DNA of 64,000 nucleotides, from NCBI GenBank assembly GCA_012729335.1, contig JAAYDJ010000035.1, positions 62,001-126,000 of the forward strand. The letters run 5' to 3'. Under the pieces are notes generated by a model. The model did no database searches, had not been told where the DNA came from, and saw only the letters and a program-made list of their open reading frames with translations. Made by a program: the position numbers and the translations under genes. Below are positions 35,944 to 44,855 of this stretch, one piece after another; within the stretch, counting starts at the first letter, position 1; every line of letters starts with the position of its first letter. Origin of the DNA: Bacteroidales bacterium. GTDB lineage: Bacteria > Bacteroidota > Bacteroidia > Bacteroidales > Prolixibacteraceae.

Positions 35944-37491
35944 ATGAATTGGACGACCATGAAGACGAAGTGCATTACAATCCAGGGCCGGTGGTGGCTT
36001 TTTCTGCTCCTGGCTGTCCTGTGTCACCCGGCAGGGGCGCAGCTTCTCTACCCCAAATTTGAGTTCAGGGGGGTGTGGGTGGCTACCGTCAATAACATTG
36101 ACTGGCCGTCACGCCCGGGATTATCCACGGAACAACAGAAAAAAGAGGTGACAGAGCTTCTTGACCTGCACAAGGGTCTGGGGATGAATGCCATCATATT
36201 TCAGGTCAGGCCCTGTGCCGATGCCTTTTATGTCTCATCCCTGGAGCCCTGGTCACGTTACCTGACGGGAACACCGGGCAAAGCGCCGGCGCCTTTCTGG
36301 GATCCCCTGCAATTCTGGATCGAGGAAGCCCATAAACGAAACATGGAATTGCACGCCTGGCTCAATCCCTACCGGGTATCCCAGAACACTTCCGAACCCC
36401 TGGCAGGAAACCATACGGTCTTCGACCATCCCGAGTGGGTCCTCCGTTATGGCAACAAACTGATCATGGACCCCGGAATCCCGGCCACCAGGGCGCATGT
36501 GACCGCCGTCGTCTGCGATATCGTCCGCCGTTACAACATCGACGGCATCCACATGGATGACTATTTCTATCCCTATCCCACCCAGGAACCCTTCCCCGAT
36601 GACCACTCCTTTGCCTTGTATAACCGGGCTTTCCCCGCTTCGGAAAAGGAGAGCTGGCGCAGGGAAAATGTCGATATCCTCATCAAGACCCTGAGCGATA
36701 CCATTAAATCCATCAAGCCCTGGGTCAAATTCGGCATCAGTCCCTTCGGGGTGTGGCGCAACCGGGACCAGGACCCGGAAGGGTCGGCCACCAAAGCAGG
36801 AGTCACCAATTACGACCATTTGTATGCCGACATCCGCAAGTGGCTCCGCGAGGGATGGATCGACTATGTGACCCCGCAGATATACTGGGAGATCGGCCAT
36901 AAGCTGGCCGATTTTGAAACCTTGTGCCAATGGTGGAACGACAATGCATTCGGGCGGCAGCTCTACATCGGGCTGGCCCCTTACAAACTGGAGAGGGATG
37001 CCCGGGAACCCGCATGGAGAAGCGCCCGGCAGCTGCCCGCACAAATCCGTATGCTCCGGAAATATCCCAACATCTCAGGAAGTGTCTTTTTCAGCAGCCG
37101 CCAGTTCAAACGCAACCTCTTCGGTTTGCAGGACAGCCTGAGGCGACATTTTTACAGGCATCCCTCGCTGACACCCCCCATCAACTGGATGAAGCTCCTC
37201 AAGCCCAATCCGCCCCAGAAGCTGACCACTTCGGGGCGCAAGGTGAAATGGGAAGCTCCCGCGGAAGCCTCCCCGGTGGCGCAACCCACCAGATACCTGG
37301 TGTATGTGACCCTCTCAGGTTCGCCGTCCCCTGGTTCAGACGCAGGAGAAATTGCCGCCTACACCGCAGAAACCAGGACCCTCCTTCTCCGTACCGGCAA
37401 AAAACGAAGGGTCTACGACGTGTGGGTTTCCACCCTCGACAGGTACAACAACGAGAGCGCCCCTGCCGGCCCGGTCAGGATCAGATTGTGA
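35944..37491 (+). CDS. GHL10/DUF187-type glycoside hydrolase, exported (DigH-like)
   Basis: A 515-residue protein with a signal peptide (GRWWLFLLLAVLCHPAGAQ). The glycosidase-like TIM barrel begins FEFRGVWVATVNNIDWPSRP and contains MNAIIFQVRPCADAFY, WLNPYRVSQ, GIHMDDYFYPYP, KFGISPFGVWRN and YVTPQIYWEIG. A fibronectin-like C-terminal part follows (from about residue 410). This is the family of E. coli YddW/DigH, an enzyme that cleaves peptidoglycan glycan strands lacking stem peptides. It heads a tight four-gene run with a HIT-like protein, a SpoIID protein and an AmpG-like permease. ATG 35944 was chosen; ATG 35959 is also possible. Confidence 0.85.
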   Translation: MNWTTMKTKCITIQGRWWLFLLLAVLCHPAGAQLLYPKFEFRGVWVATVNNIDWPSRPGLSTEQQKKEVTELLDLHKGLGMNAIIFQVRPCADAFYVSSLEPWSRYLTGTPGKAPAPFWDPLQFWIEEAHKRNMELHAWLNPYRVSQNTSEPLAGNHTVFDHPEWVLRYGNKLIMDPGIPATRAHVTAVVCDIVRRYNIDGIHMDDYFYPYPTQEPFPDDHSFALYNRAFPASEKESWRRENVDILIKTLSDTIKSIKPWVKFGISPFGVWRNRDQDPEGSATKAGVTNYDHLYADIRKWLREGWIDYVTPQIYWEIGHKLADFETLCQWWNDNAFGRQLYIGLAPYKLERDAREPAWRSARQLPAQIRMLRKYPNISGSVFFSSRQFKRNLFGLQDSLRRHFYRHPSLTPPINWMKLLKPNPPQKLTTSGRKVKWEAPAEASPVAQPTRYLVYVTLSGSPSPGSDAGEIAAYTAETRTLLLRTGKKRRVYDVWVSTLDRYNNESAPAGPVRIRL

Positions 37492-37521
37492 TCTTTCCTC
37501 AACACCCTGTAAAACCAAATC

Positions 37522-38526
37522 ATGAGTGAACTGCGCATCCTTTCCGAAGAGGAACTGAAGAAGTACGGCACCACCTGGTCGTGGTCGGCGCGTGCCAAGG
37601 CCCTCATCAACCAGCAGAAAGCCACCTGGGAAACGGCCGCCAGCCATTACCGGTCGTTACGGCAGGTGGAGTCGAGGTGGGTGGATTTCGGTCATTTCAG
37701 GATCTGTCTTCAGCACAACCCGGGGAGAATCCGATCCTCGGCCGCCGACACCGGGGCCGCAGCCGTAGCGGCACGACCCTGTTTTTTATGTGCCGGCAAC
37801 CGGCCTGCCGAACAGTATGGGCTCCCCTGGGGTGAAGGTTATACGATCCTGGCCAACCCCTTCCCCATCTTTCACTATCACCTGACCATCCCCTTCGGAG
37901 AGCACACGCCGCAGCGGCTGGAAGGCCGCATCGGTGACATGCTGCGGCTGACCCGGGAACTGCGTGAGTTCACCCTCTTCTACAACGGCCCCCGTTGTGG
38001 CGCCTCCGCACCCGACCATTTCCATTTCCAGGCTGGCATCAGGGATACCCTGCCCATAGAGGAAGAAGTGGACTCCCTGCTTCGCGACCATGCGCAACGC
38101 CTCGGCGACGACGGCCCCACACAGGTCGCCGCCGTGGAAAACACCCTGCGCCGCTTCCTCCTTTTCCGCTCCGCTGACGCCGACCACCTGGAAAGGCTCC
38201 TTACCCGTACCATCGGCATCCTCCCCCACCACGACGAGGAAGAACCCATGATGAACCTCCTGGTCTGGTTCCATGAAAACCGCTGGACCCTTCTGCTTTT
38301 TCCCCGGGCCGGACAAAGACCCTGGCAGTATTTCGCCGAGGGAGAAGAGAAAATCATGGTGAGCCCCGCAGCCGTCGAACTGGGAGGCCTCGTCATCCTC
38401 CCCAGAAAAGAGGATTTCCTGAAAATCACCGACGACGACCTCCGGTCAGTTTTCTCCCAGGTCACCCTTTCCGCAGAAGCCTTTGCCAGCGTCAGGGAAC
38501 AACTGACCACTTTTTGTGTACCTTAG
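37522..38526 (+). CDS. DUF4922, HIT/GalT-like nucleotidyl transferase or phosphorylase
   Basis: A 334-residue protein with no signal peptide. Two features point to the HIT/GalT superfamily: a paired-cysteine motif RPCFLCAGNRP (87-90) of the GalT zinc-site type, and DHFHFQAG with HFHFQ at 166-170, matching the active-site H-x-H-x-Q of GDP-galactose phosphorylase-like enzymes. Such enzymes transfer NMP between a sugar phosphate and a nucleotide. The genomic setting suggests a cytosolic sugar-nucleotide step in peptidoglycan sugar salvage, but the substrate is not known. Confidence 0.75.
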   Translation: MSELRILSEEELKKYGTTWSWSARAKALINQQKATWETAASHYRSLRQVESRWVDFGHFRICLQHNPGRIRSSAADTGAAAVAARPCFLCAGNRPAEQYGLPWGEGYTILANPFPIFHYHLTIPFGEHTPQRLEGRIGDMLRLTRELREFTLFYNGPRCGASAPDHFHFQAGIRDTLPIEEEVDSLLRDHAQRLGDDGPTQVAAVENTLRRFLLFRSADADHLERLLTRTIGILPHHDEEEPMMNLLVWFHENRWTLLLFPRAGQRPWQYFAEGEEKIMVSPAAVELGGLVILPRKEDFLKITDDDLRSVFSQVTLSAEAFASVREQLTTFCVP

Positions 38527-38555
38527 CATCCTTACCAACATTTAATCCTGCCGCA

Positions 38556-39899
38556 ATGAACAAACAACCCGTCCTGAATGTCGGGATCATGGCCGAAAAA
38601 CGGATCAGCTTTCTCCTCGAAACCAGTTTCCACCACGGACGCACCCTTCTCGAACAGGGAGAGTATACGGTCGAACTGAAAGGGGGCAAGATGATTCTGC
38701 AGGGCACCGACGTACTGATCATCTCCGAAGAAGAAATCGTGTTGCTTCCCATGTTCCGGACCAACTCCTTTCTGCTGAGGGGAGTGACCATTGGGATCAG
38801 TTTTCACTGGGAAAAGAAGGAGGATCAGCGGTTTACCGGAGGCCTCCGGTTTATTCCCGAGGGGGACAAGGTGCGGGTGATCAATACCGTTCATCTTGAG
38901 GACTATCTGAAGAGTGTGATTTCAAGTGAGATGAGCGCCCACAGTTCGCCTGAGCTGCTCAAGGCCCATGCCGTGATATCACGGAGCTGGCTGCTTGCCC
39001 AATTGGAAAAAACCCGGAAGCTGACGGCCTCGGGAACACCTTACGAAAAAAGCACGGTCACGGAAGAAGAGGTCGTCAGGTGGTATGACCGGGAGGACCA
39101 TACCCTCTTTGACGTATGCGCCGATGACCATTGTCAGCGTTATCAGGGAATCACCAGGATCATTTCCGCAGAAGCCTTGCTGGCCGTGGAAGCCACCACC
39201 GGGCAGGTGCTTACCTCCGGAGAGGGGATTTGCGACACCCGCTTCTCCAAATGCTGCGGCGGCATCTCTGAAAGCTTTGAGAAGGTGTGGGAACCGGAAC
39301 CCCGCACGGGCTTATCGGCCATCGGTGACACCACTCCCCTGGGGTCACCCCCGGCCAGGGATCTGCGCCAGGAAGGGGAAGCCACCGCCTGGATCCTCTC
39401 CTCCCCGGAAGCCTTCTGCAACACTTCCGATGCCCGGACCCTTGCCCAGGTCCTGCCCGATTATGACCAGCAAACCAGGGATTTCTTCCGCTGGGAGGTG
39501 CACTACACCAATGAGGAACTCTCTACCCTGATCAGGGAAAAATCAGAATTTGACCCGGGGGTGCTCCTGCACCTGGAACCCCTGGAACGGGGTTTCTCAG
39601 GCCGCATCACCAGGCTGAGGATTTCCGGCACCCAAAAAAGCATCATCGTGGGCAAGGAACTGGAAATCCGCAAGTGGCTCTCCCCCTCCCATCTCTACAG
39701 TTCGGCCTTCGTGGTCTCCTACGAGGAGGTGAAGGAGGGCATCCCGGGGAAGATCATCCTCCGGGGGGCCGGCTGGGGCCACGGTGTGGGCCTCTGCCAG
39801 ATCGGAGCCGCCGTGATGGGCGAAAAAGGCTATTCCTATAAACAAATCCTTCACCATTATTTCCGGGGAACCGTATTGACCACCCTATATAAATCCTGA
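38556..39899 (+). CDS. SpoIID/LytB domain protein without a visible signal peptide
   Basis: A 447-residue protein of SpoIID type: VHLEDYLKSVISSEMSAHSS with Glu125 at the position of the SpoIID catalytic glutamate, AHAVISRSWLLAQLEK, and the C-terminal AGWGHGVGLCQIGAAVMGEK. SpoIID of spore formers is a lytic transglycosylase acting on glycan strands from which stem peptides have been removed. The N terminus (MNKQPVLNVGIMAEKRISFL) has no hydrophobic export segment and no better upstream start exists. Activity inside the cytoplasm is therefore possible. The gene follows DUF4922 by 29 bases and the AmpG-like gene starts four bases later. Confidence 0.85.
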   Translation: MNKQPVLNVGIMAEKRISFLLETSFHHGRTLLEQGEYTVELKGGKMILQGTDVLIISEEEIVLLPMFRTNSFLLRGVTIGISFHWEKKEDQRFTGGLRFIPEGDKVRVINTVHLEDYLKSVISSEMSAHSSPELLKAHAVISRSWLLAQLEKTRKLTASGTPYEKSTVTEEEVVRWYDREDHTLFDVCADDHCQRYQGITRIISAEALLAVEATTGQVLTSGEGICDTRFSKCCGGISESFEKVWEPEPRTGLSAIGDTTPLGSPPARDLRQEGEATAWILSSPEAFCNTSDARTLAQVLPDYDQQTRDFFRWEVHYTNEELSTLIREKSEFDPGVLLHLEPLERGFSGRITRLRISGTQKSIIVGKELEIRKWLSPSHLYSSAFVVSYEEVKEGIPGKIILRGAGWGHGVGLCQIGAAVMGEKGYSYKQILHHYFRGTVLTTLYKS

Positions 39900-39903
39900 A
39901 CCT

Positions 39904-41802
39904 ATGCCTGAACAGACACCTATGCCAGCAGAACAAAAAACCACCCGAAATCCCTGGGCCTGGATTCCCACCCTCTATTTTGCCGAAGGGATTCCCTACA
40001 TCGCCGTGATGACCATCTCGGTAATCATGTACAAACGGCTGGGAATCTCCAACGCCGACATCGCCCTGTACACCAGCTGGCTTTACCTCCCCTGGGTCAT
40101 TAAACCCTTCTGGAGCCCCTTTGTCGACCTGCTGAAAACCAAAAGATGGTGGATTGTGACCATGCAGTTGCTGATCGGGGCGGGACTGGCCGGGGTGGCA
40201 TTTTTCATTCCGGTGCCCTTCTTTTTCAGGGCAACGCTTGCGGTTTTCTGGCTGGTGGCCTTCAGCTCGGCCACCCATGACATTGCCGCCGACGGATTTT
40301 ACATGCTGGCCCTTGACACCCATAAGCAGGCCATGTATGTGGGCATCAGGAGTACCTTTTACCGCATTGCCTCCATCATGGGGCAGGGGGTGCTCATCAT
40401 TGTGGCGGGATTCCTGGAGACCCACACCGGGTTACAGCCCCTGCAGATCAGTGTGGAAGCCGGGCCGGGCCTGCACACCCGGGTGGTCACCGAAGCCGGG
40501 GTGCCCCTGCCTGCCGCTCCCGCCACCGGAGAACCCTGTTTCGTGGCCTTCCCGCCGGCCCTCACCCTCGGCACGGAAACCATTCCCAGCGACAGCGCCG
40601 CCCGGCTAAAAGCCTTTGCCGCAGAACAAAACCGGCTGAACGGATTCGTCTCGGCCGCGGAAATCACCTCCCGGGCTGCCACCGGAAGCGACCTCTCCTG
40701 GTGGGCAGGGCATGTCTCCCAACCTCTGGGAAGCTGGATACGCCGTCACTTCGGCGAGAACCGGGAACCCCTTCCCGAGACCGCCCTGGCAGGAAATACT
40801 GCCCTGGTAGGCGTGCGCCTCAACAGGGCGCCCGCCCCGGGAGAATCACACGTGCTGGTGATGCACCCCGACAAAGGAGATAAAAGCATCGCCATGGCGG
40901 GCGACGACAGGCTGGTTTTTACCGCCGAGAACTGGAACACTCCCGCCTGGCTGGTCATCCAGGCCGACCCCAAACTCGACAAACCCAGCCACGCCTCCTT
41001 CCGCGGTTCCTCCGGAAACATCCCCCTGGCCTGGTCCATCACCTTTTTTATCATGGCCGGCCTCTTCATCGCCTTCTTCCTCTATCACCGCTACGCCCTG
41101 CCCCGCCCCGCCTCCGACAAACCCTCGGCGGAAGTCACAGCAAAAAACATCGTAAGAGAATTCGCCACCGCCTTCAGCACCTTCTTCCGGAAGAAACAGG
41201 TGGCCGCCGGCATCTTTTTCATGCTCACCTACCGCTTTGCCGAAGCCCAGCTGCTGAAACTGGTCACCCCCTTCCTCCTCGACCAACAGGATGTGGGCGG
41301 ACTGGGGCTGACCACCGGCGAGGTGGGACTGGTCTACGGAACCATCGGCATCCTGAGTCTTACCATCGGGGGAATCCTCGGGGGCCTGATCGCCGCCCGG
41401 GGAGGCCTGAAAAAATGGCTCTGGCCGATGGCCCTGAGTATGATCCTGACCACCGTCACCTTTCTTTATTTGGCCTACACCCTGCCCGACAATCTGCTGA
41501 TCATTAACCTGTGCGTCGGACTGGAACAATTCGGGTACGGCTTCGGCTTCACCGCTTACATGCTCTACATGATCTATTATGCCGAAGGAGAGTTCAAAAC
41601 ATCACACTATGCCATCTGCACCGCCTTTATGGCCCTGGGCATGATGCTCCCCGGCATGTTCGCCGGATGGCTCCAGGAACAACTCGGCTACCGCCACTTC
41701 TTCCTGTGGGTAATGATTTGCAGCATCATCCCCCTGATCGCCACCGCCCTGCTGAAAATAGATCCTGAATTCGGAAAGAAACAACCTAAAACAGCAGGCT
41801 GA
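39904..41802 (+). CDS. AmpG-like MFS permease with a large periplasmic insert
   Basis: A 632-residue transporter. Five membrane segments (residues about 20-172) include SSATHDIAADGFYMLALDT, which corresponds to the SATQDI block of the AmpG muropeptide permeases. A hydrophilic insert at about 172-374 follows, then further membrane segments (375-395 and 430-625). With the N terminus inside, the insert would face the periplasm. Its end (LVFTAENWNTPAWLVIQAD, 337-355) resembles beta-sandwich repeats of exported proteins. AmpG imports anhydro-muropeptides; the neighbours suggest a peptidoglycan-derived substrate, but transport specificity is unproven. Confidence 0.82.
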   Translation: MPEQTPMPAEQKTTRNPWAWIPTLYFAEGIPYIAVMTISVIMYKRLGISNADIALYTSWLYLPWVIKPFWSPFVDLLKTKRWWIVTMQLLIGAGLAGVAFFIPVPFFFRATLAVFWLVAFSSATHDIAADGFYMLALDTHKQAMYVGIRSTFYRIASIMGQGVLIIVAGFLETHTGLQPLQISVEAGPGLHTRVVTEAGVPLPAAPATGEPCFVAFPPALTLGTETIPSDSAARLKAFAAEQNRLNGFVSAAEITSRAATGSDLSWWAGHVSQPLGSWIRRHFGENREPLPETALAGNTALVGVRLNRAPAPGESHVLVMHPDKGDKSIAMAGDDRLVFTAENWNTPAWLVIQADPKLDKPSHASFRGSSGNIPLAWSITFFIMAGLFIAFFLYHRYALPRPASDKPSAEVTAKNIVREFATAFSTFFRKKQVAAGIFFMLTYRFAEAQLLKLVTPFLLDQQDVGGLGLTTGEVGLVYGTIGILSLTIGGILGGLIAARGGLKKWLWPMALSMILTTVTFLYLAYTLPDNLLIINLCVGLEQFGYGFGFTAYMLYMIYYAEGEFKTSHYAICTAFMALGMMLPGMFAGWLQEQLGYRHFFLWVMICSIIPLIATALLKIDPEFGKKQPKTAG

Positions 41803-42101
41803 CCGGTACCGCACCACCCTGCAGACAGGCCTTCCCGGTCAGCAGCGCCGGGCAATTAAAGTGGCTGTTTGAGGCACCAGTGATCAGGGAATAACCTTTG
41901 CCCGCGGAAGAGAACCCGTACCTTCGCGGTGAACCATCGCCGCTTCCGGCTGTTTTCTGAAATAAAATCGCTTATTTTGTTGGTGCCGGAACCGGAATCC
42001 GGAGGCCTTTTGTTTGAGCATCCGCTTTTCAGGATTCCGTGACCTGCCGGCAGACGATTCAGACCATTCACTTGAAACCATGGGTTTATTTAAATAAAAC
42101 G
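41803..42101 (+). promoter_or_regulatory. Leader region of the alkaline phosphatase gene with a possible promoter
   Basis: About 300 bases without a gene. At the start, GCTGACCGG (41798-41806) and CCGGTCAGC (41835-41843) can pair around the permease stop codon; no T-tract follows, so termination is uncertain. TTTG at 41897-41900 and TACCTTCG at 41919-41926 (one mismatch) with an 18-base spacer form a plausible promoter, leaving a leader of about 170 bases. The last 60 bases before the start are AT-rich. Confidence 0.4.
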
Positions 42102-43265
42102 ATGACAATGAAGCAAATCAGCATGTTTCTGGCCGGTATACTGATGCTGGCCATGCTTTCCGCGACGGGTCAGGAGACCTATAAGGAAGGTCAGTCCAAA
42201 ACAAACAATCCTGCTTTTCAAACCAGGGATTTTTACCCGGTAAAAACCTATCCTGAAAAGGTAAAGGGCAAACGGCCGAAGAACATCATACTGCTCATTG
42301 GCGACGGCATGGGTGCCGACCATGTCTTTGCGGGGATCACCGCCAATGGCGGGAAGCTTTTTCTGGATAACTTCAGGCACATCGGTTTTTCCAAGACCCA
42401 GTCGGCCGACAAATACATCACCGACTCGGCGGCCGGGGGGACAGCCCTCGCGACAGGTGTCCGCACATATAACGGAGCCATATCGGTCGATGTCAACCGT
42501 AAGCCCCTGAAGACCATCCTGGAGGAGGCCGAAGCGCAAAAACTGGCCACCGGACTGGTGTCCACATCGGCGATCACACATGCCACCCCGGCCTCCTTTA
42601 TTGCCCACCAGGGAGCTAGGTCAAGTTATGAGGCCATTGCCGCCGATTTCCTGAAAACCGACATCGACGTCTTCATCGGCGGTGGCTATAAGCATTTTGC
42701 CGACAGGGAAGATGGCCGTAACCTGATTGAGGAGCTGGAAAAAAACGGCTACCAGGTGCTGCAGGATATGCACGCCATCACTCAGGTGAATAGCGGCAAA
42801 CTGGCCGGGCTGACAGCTCCCGAGCACAACCCACGCGTAGCGGAAAGAGGCGACAATATGCTTCCCCAGGCGGTCAGAACTGCTGTCAGGATACTCTCCA
42901 ATAATAAAAAAGGGTTCTTTCTGATGGTGGAAGGCTCGCAGATCGACTGGGGCGGCCACGCCATGAACACCATCTACGTGGTGGAGGAGATGCTCGACTT
43001 TGACCGTGCCATCGGAGAAGCCCTGGACTTCGCCGCCCGCGACCGCGAAACCCTTGTCATTGTGACCGCCGATCATGAAACCGGAGGGATGTCGGTCACC
43101 GGCGGCAACCTCTACACGGGGATGGTCCAGGGGAGCTTCACCTCCGACGACCATACTGCCGTGATGGTGCCCGTCTTTGCCTGGGGCCCCGGAGCCGAAG
43201 AATTCATGGGGATCATGGACAATACCGATGTACATAAAAAGATGAAGAAACTGCTGCTGAAGTAG
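42102..43265 (+). CDS. Alkaline phosphatase
   Basis: A 387-residue exported protein: signal peptide MTMKQISMFLAGILMLAMLS, metal-binding ILLIGDGMGADHVFAG, nucleophile block YITDSAAGGTALATG with the D-S-A serine, HATPASFIAHQG, and VTADHETGGM near the C terminus. It is shorter than E. coli PhoA (about 450 residues) but all metal-site blocks are present. It removes phosphate from periplasmic monoesters. ATG 42102 was chosen; the in-frame ATG at 42108 gives a nearly identical signal, and 42039 adds an implausible extension. The gene lies 300 bases after the AmpG-like permease on the same strand. Confidence 0.92.
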   Translation: MTMKQISMFLAGILMLAMLSATGQETYKEGQSKTNNPAFQTRDFYPVKTYPEKVKGKRPKNIILLIGDGMGADHVFAGITANGGKLFLDNFRHIGFSKTQSADKYITDSAAGGTALATGVRTYNGAISVDVNRKPLKTILEEAEAQKLATGLVSTSAITHATPASFIAHQGARSSYEAIAADFLKTDIDVFIGGGYKHFADREDGRNLIEELEKNGYQVLQDMHAITQVNSGKLAGLTAPEHNPRVAERGDNMLPQAVRTAVRILSNNKKGFFLMVEGSQIDWGGHAMNTIYVVEEMLDFDRAIGEALDFAARDRETLVIVTADHETGGMSVTGGNLYTGMVQGSFTSDDHTAVMVPVFAWGPGAEEFMGIMDNTDVHKKMKKLLLK

Positions 43266-43359
43266 GGCCCGCGACAGGTCCCCGCTGCACCACGGCAAAG
43301 GGCCATCCCCGTGAAGCGCAATGGTTCATCCGGGATGGTTCCTTGCAGAAAGGAGTCCC

Positions 43360-44721
43360 ATGCTGGAAAAATGGTCTTTCCGATACTGGCTGCTGAAGCA
43401 ATATGTGAAACTGGCTTACTGGCTGTTTCACCGCGAAATCGTGGTTTCGGGCCGGGAGAACATTCCCCGGGGGCAACCCGTCATTTTTGCCTCCAACCAC
43501 CCCAATGCACTCAGTGACATTCTGAGCCTGGTGTGTGCCGCCCCCCAGCAGGTGGTCTGGATGGGACGCGCCAGCCTTTTCAAAGCCCGCTGGGCCATCC
43601 CTTTCCTTCGGTTCCTGAAGATCATTCCCGTTTACAGAATCCGTGACGGCAAGGATACCCTGAAAGGCAACGAGGCCTCCTTTGAGACGGCCCTCGGGAT
43701 TCTGAAACAGAATGGTGCGCTGGGGCTATACCCTGAAGCCGCCCACTCAGGCAAACGGGTGATGCTGGCCCATAAAAAAGCCATACCCCGCATGGTGTTC
43801 CTCGCCGGGGATAAAAGCGGCGATACCATGAATATCCAAATCGTTCCGGTGGGCATCCATTACGACCAGTATTTTCACTTCGGCCGCCGCCTGCTCATCA
43901 GCTTCGGAAAACCCCTGCCGTCGGCCGGCTATTACCCTCTTTACCGGCAGAATCCCCACCAAGCCACCCTCAGGTTGCGCGACGATATTTATAACGCCAT
44001 CCTCCCCCTGGTCCTAAACTATCAATCAGACACACATTATGAAGGATTTGAAGCGGTGAGGGAAATCGCCGGCAAATCCTTCGCCCGGGCGCAGGGCCTG
44101 GCCGGCACCCTCCGCGGGCAACTGCATGCTGACCAGGCCCTGGCAGCCCGTCTCGATTCCCTGGCCGCTGACCACCCCCGGGAAGCCACACAACTGGCCG
44201 GAAAAGCCACACAACTGCGCCTCGACTTCCGCAACCTGAAACTGCGAAGCTGGCTCTGCGACCATTCAGAGGAAAACAAATCTAAAGCCTGGCTCTCCAC
44301 TTTGCTGCTCCTGGCGACCTTTCCCTTTTTCCTGCAGGGATGGGTTTTTAATATCATCCCCTTTGCCAGACTGGGAAAAGGGATTAAAGGAAGAATCAAA
44401 GATCCTGTTTGGTTCAGCACCTTCACCTTCGGATTGGGCATCGTGGTGTTTCCCCTCTTCTATCTGCTGATCCTGCTGGTGGCAGTTTCCAGTTTCCTCC
44501 CATGGCCCTATGCGATGCTGTTTGTGATTTCCCTTCCCTTTGCCGGGAAATTGGCCTTTTCCTGGTATGTCACCCTGTTAAAAACCCGGGGAAGATGGCG
44601 CTGGCTGCAGATAAAACGAAGAAATCGGGCGCTGTACGAAAACCTGCACCAAAGAAAAGCGGAGATCATCAGCGAAGTCACGGCGCTGTCCGAACCGGGG
44701 ATAACCACGCGGGGCGTATAA
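43360..44721 (+). CDS. 1-acyl-glycerol-3-phosphate acyltransferase-like membrane protein
   Basis: A 453-residue protein. The acyltransferase domain has FASNHPNALSDILSL (the H-x-x-x-x-x-D block), WMGRASLFKARWAIPFLRFL, LGLYPEAAHSGKR and VPVGIHYDQYFHFG. After a helical linker (residues about 240-310), two or three membrane segments follow (about 325-420). This organisation is found in a group of Bacteroidota PlsC-like proteins of unknown acceptor. ATG 43360 is used because AGGAG at 43351 precedes it; the frame opens at 43321. The upstream neighbour is alkaline phosphatase. Confidence 0.82.
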   Translation: MLEKWSFRYWLLKQYVKLAYWLFHREIVVSGRENIPRGQPVIFASNHPNALSDILSLVCAAPQQVVWMGRASLFKARWAIPFLRFLKIIPVYRIRDGKDTLKGNEASFETALGILKQNGALGLYPEAAHSGKRVMLAHKKAIPRMVFLAGDKSGDTMNIQIVPVGIHYDQYFHFGRRLLISFGKPLPSAGYYPLYRQNPHQATLRLRDDIYNAILPLVLNYQSDTHYEGFEAVREIAGKSFARAQGLAGTLRGQLHADQALAARLDSLAADHPREATQLAGKATQLRLDFRNLKLRSWLCDHSEENKSKAWLSTLLLLATFPFFLQGWVFNIIPFARLGKGIKGRIKDPVWFSTFTFGLGIVVFPLFYLLILLVAVSSFLPWPYAMLFVISLPFAGKLAFSWYVTLLKTRGRWRWLQIKRRNRALYENLHQRKAEIISEVTALSEPGITTRGV

Positions 44722-44855
44722 CTATCTCAGGCCGGCGTGGACCTGTGGAATCCCTTCCAGACGATGACTTTCAGGTGACCGGTAACCGCTGCAGTGCGGT
44801 GGGCTGGAGCGCTTCACCCCCTTTCTGCGGTGAAGGCATGAGACTTGGTTCCTTT

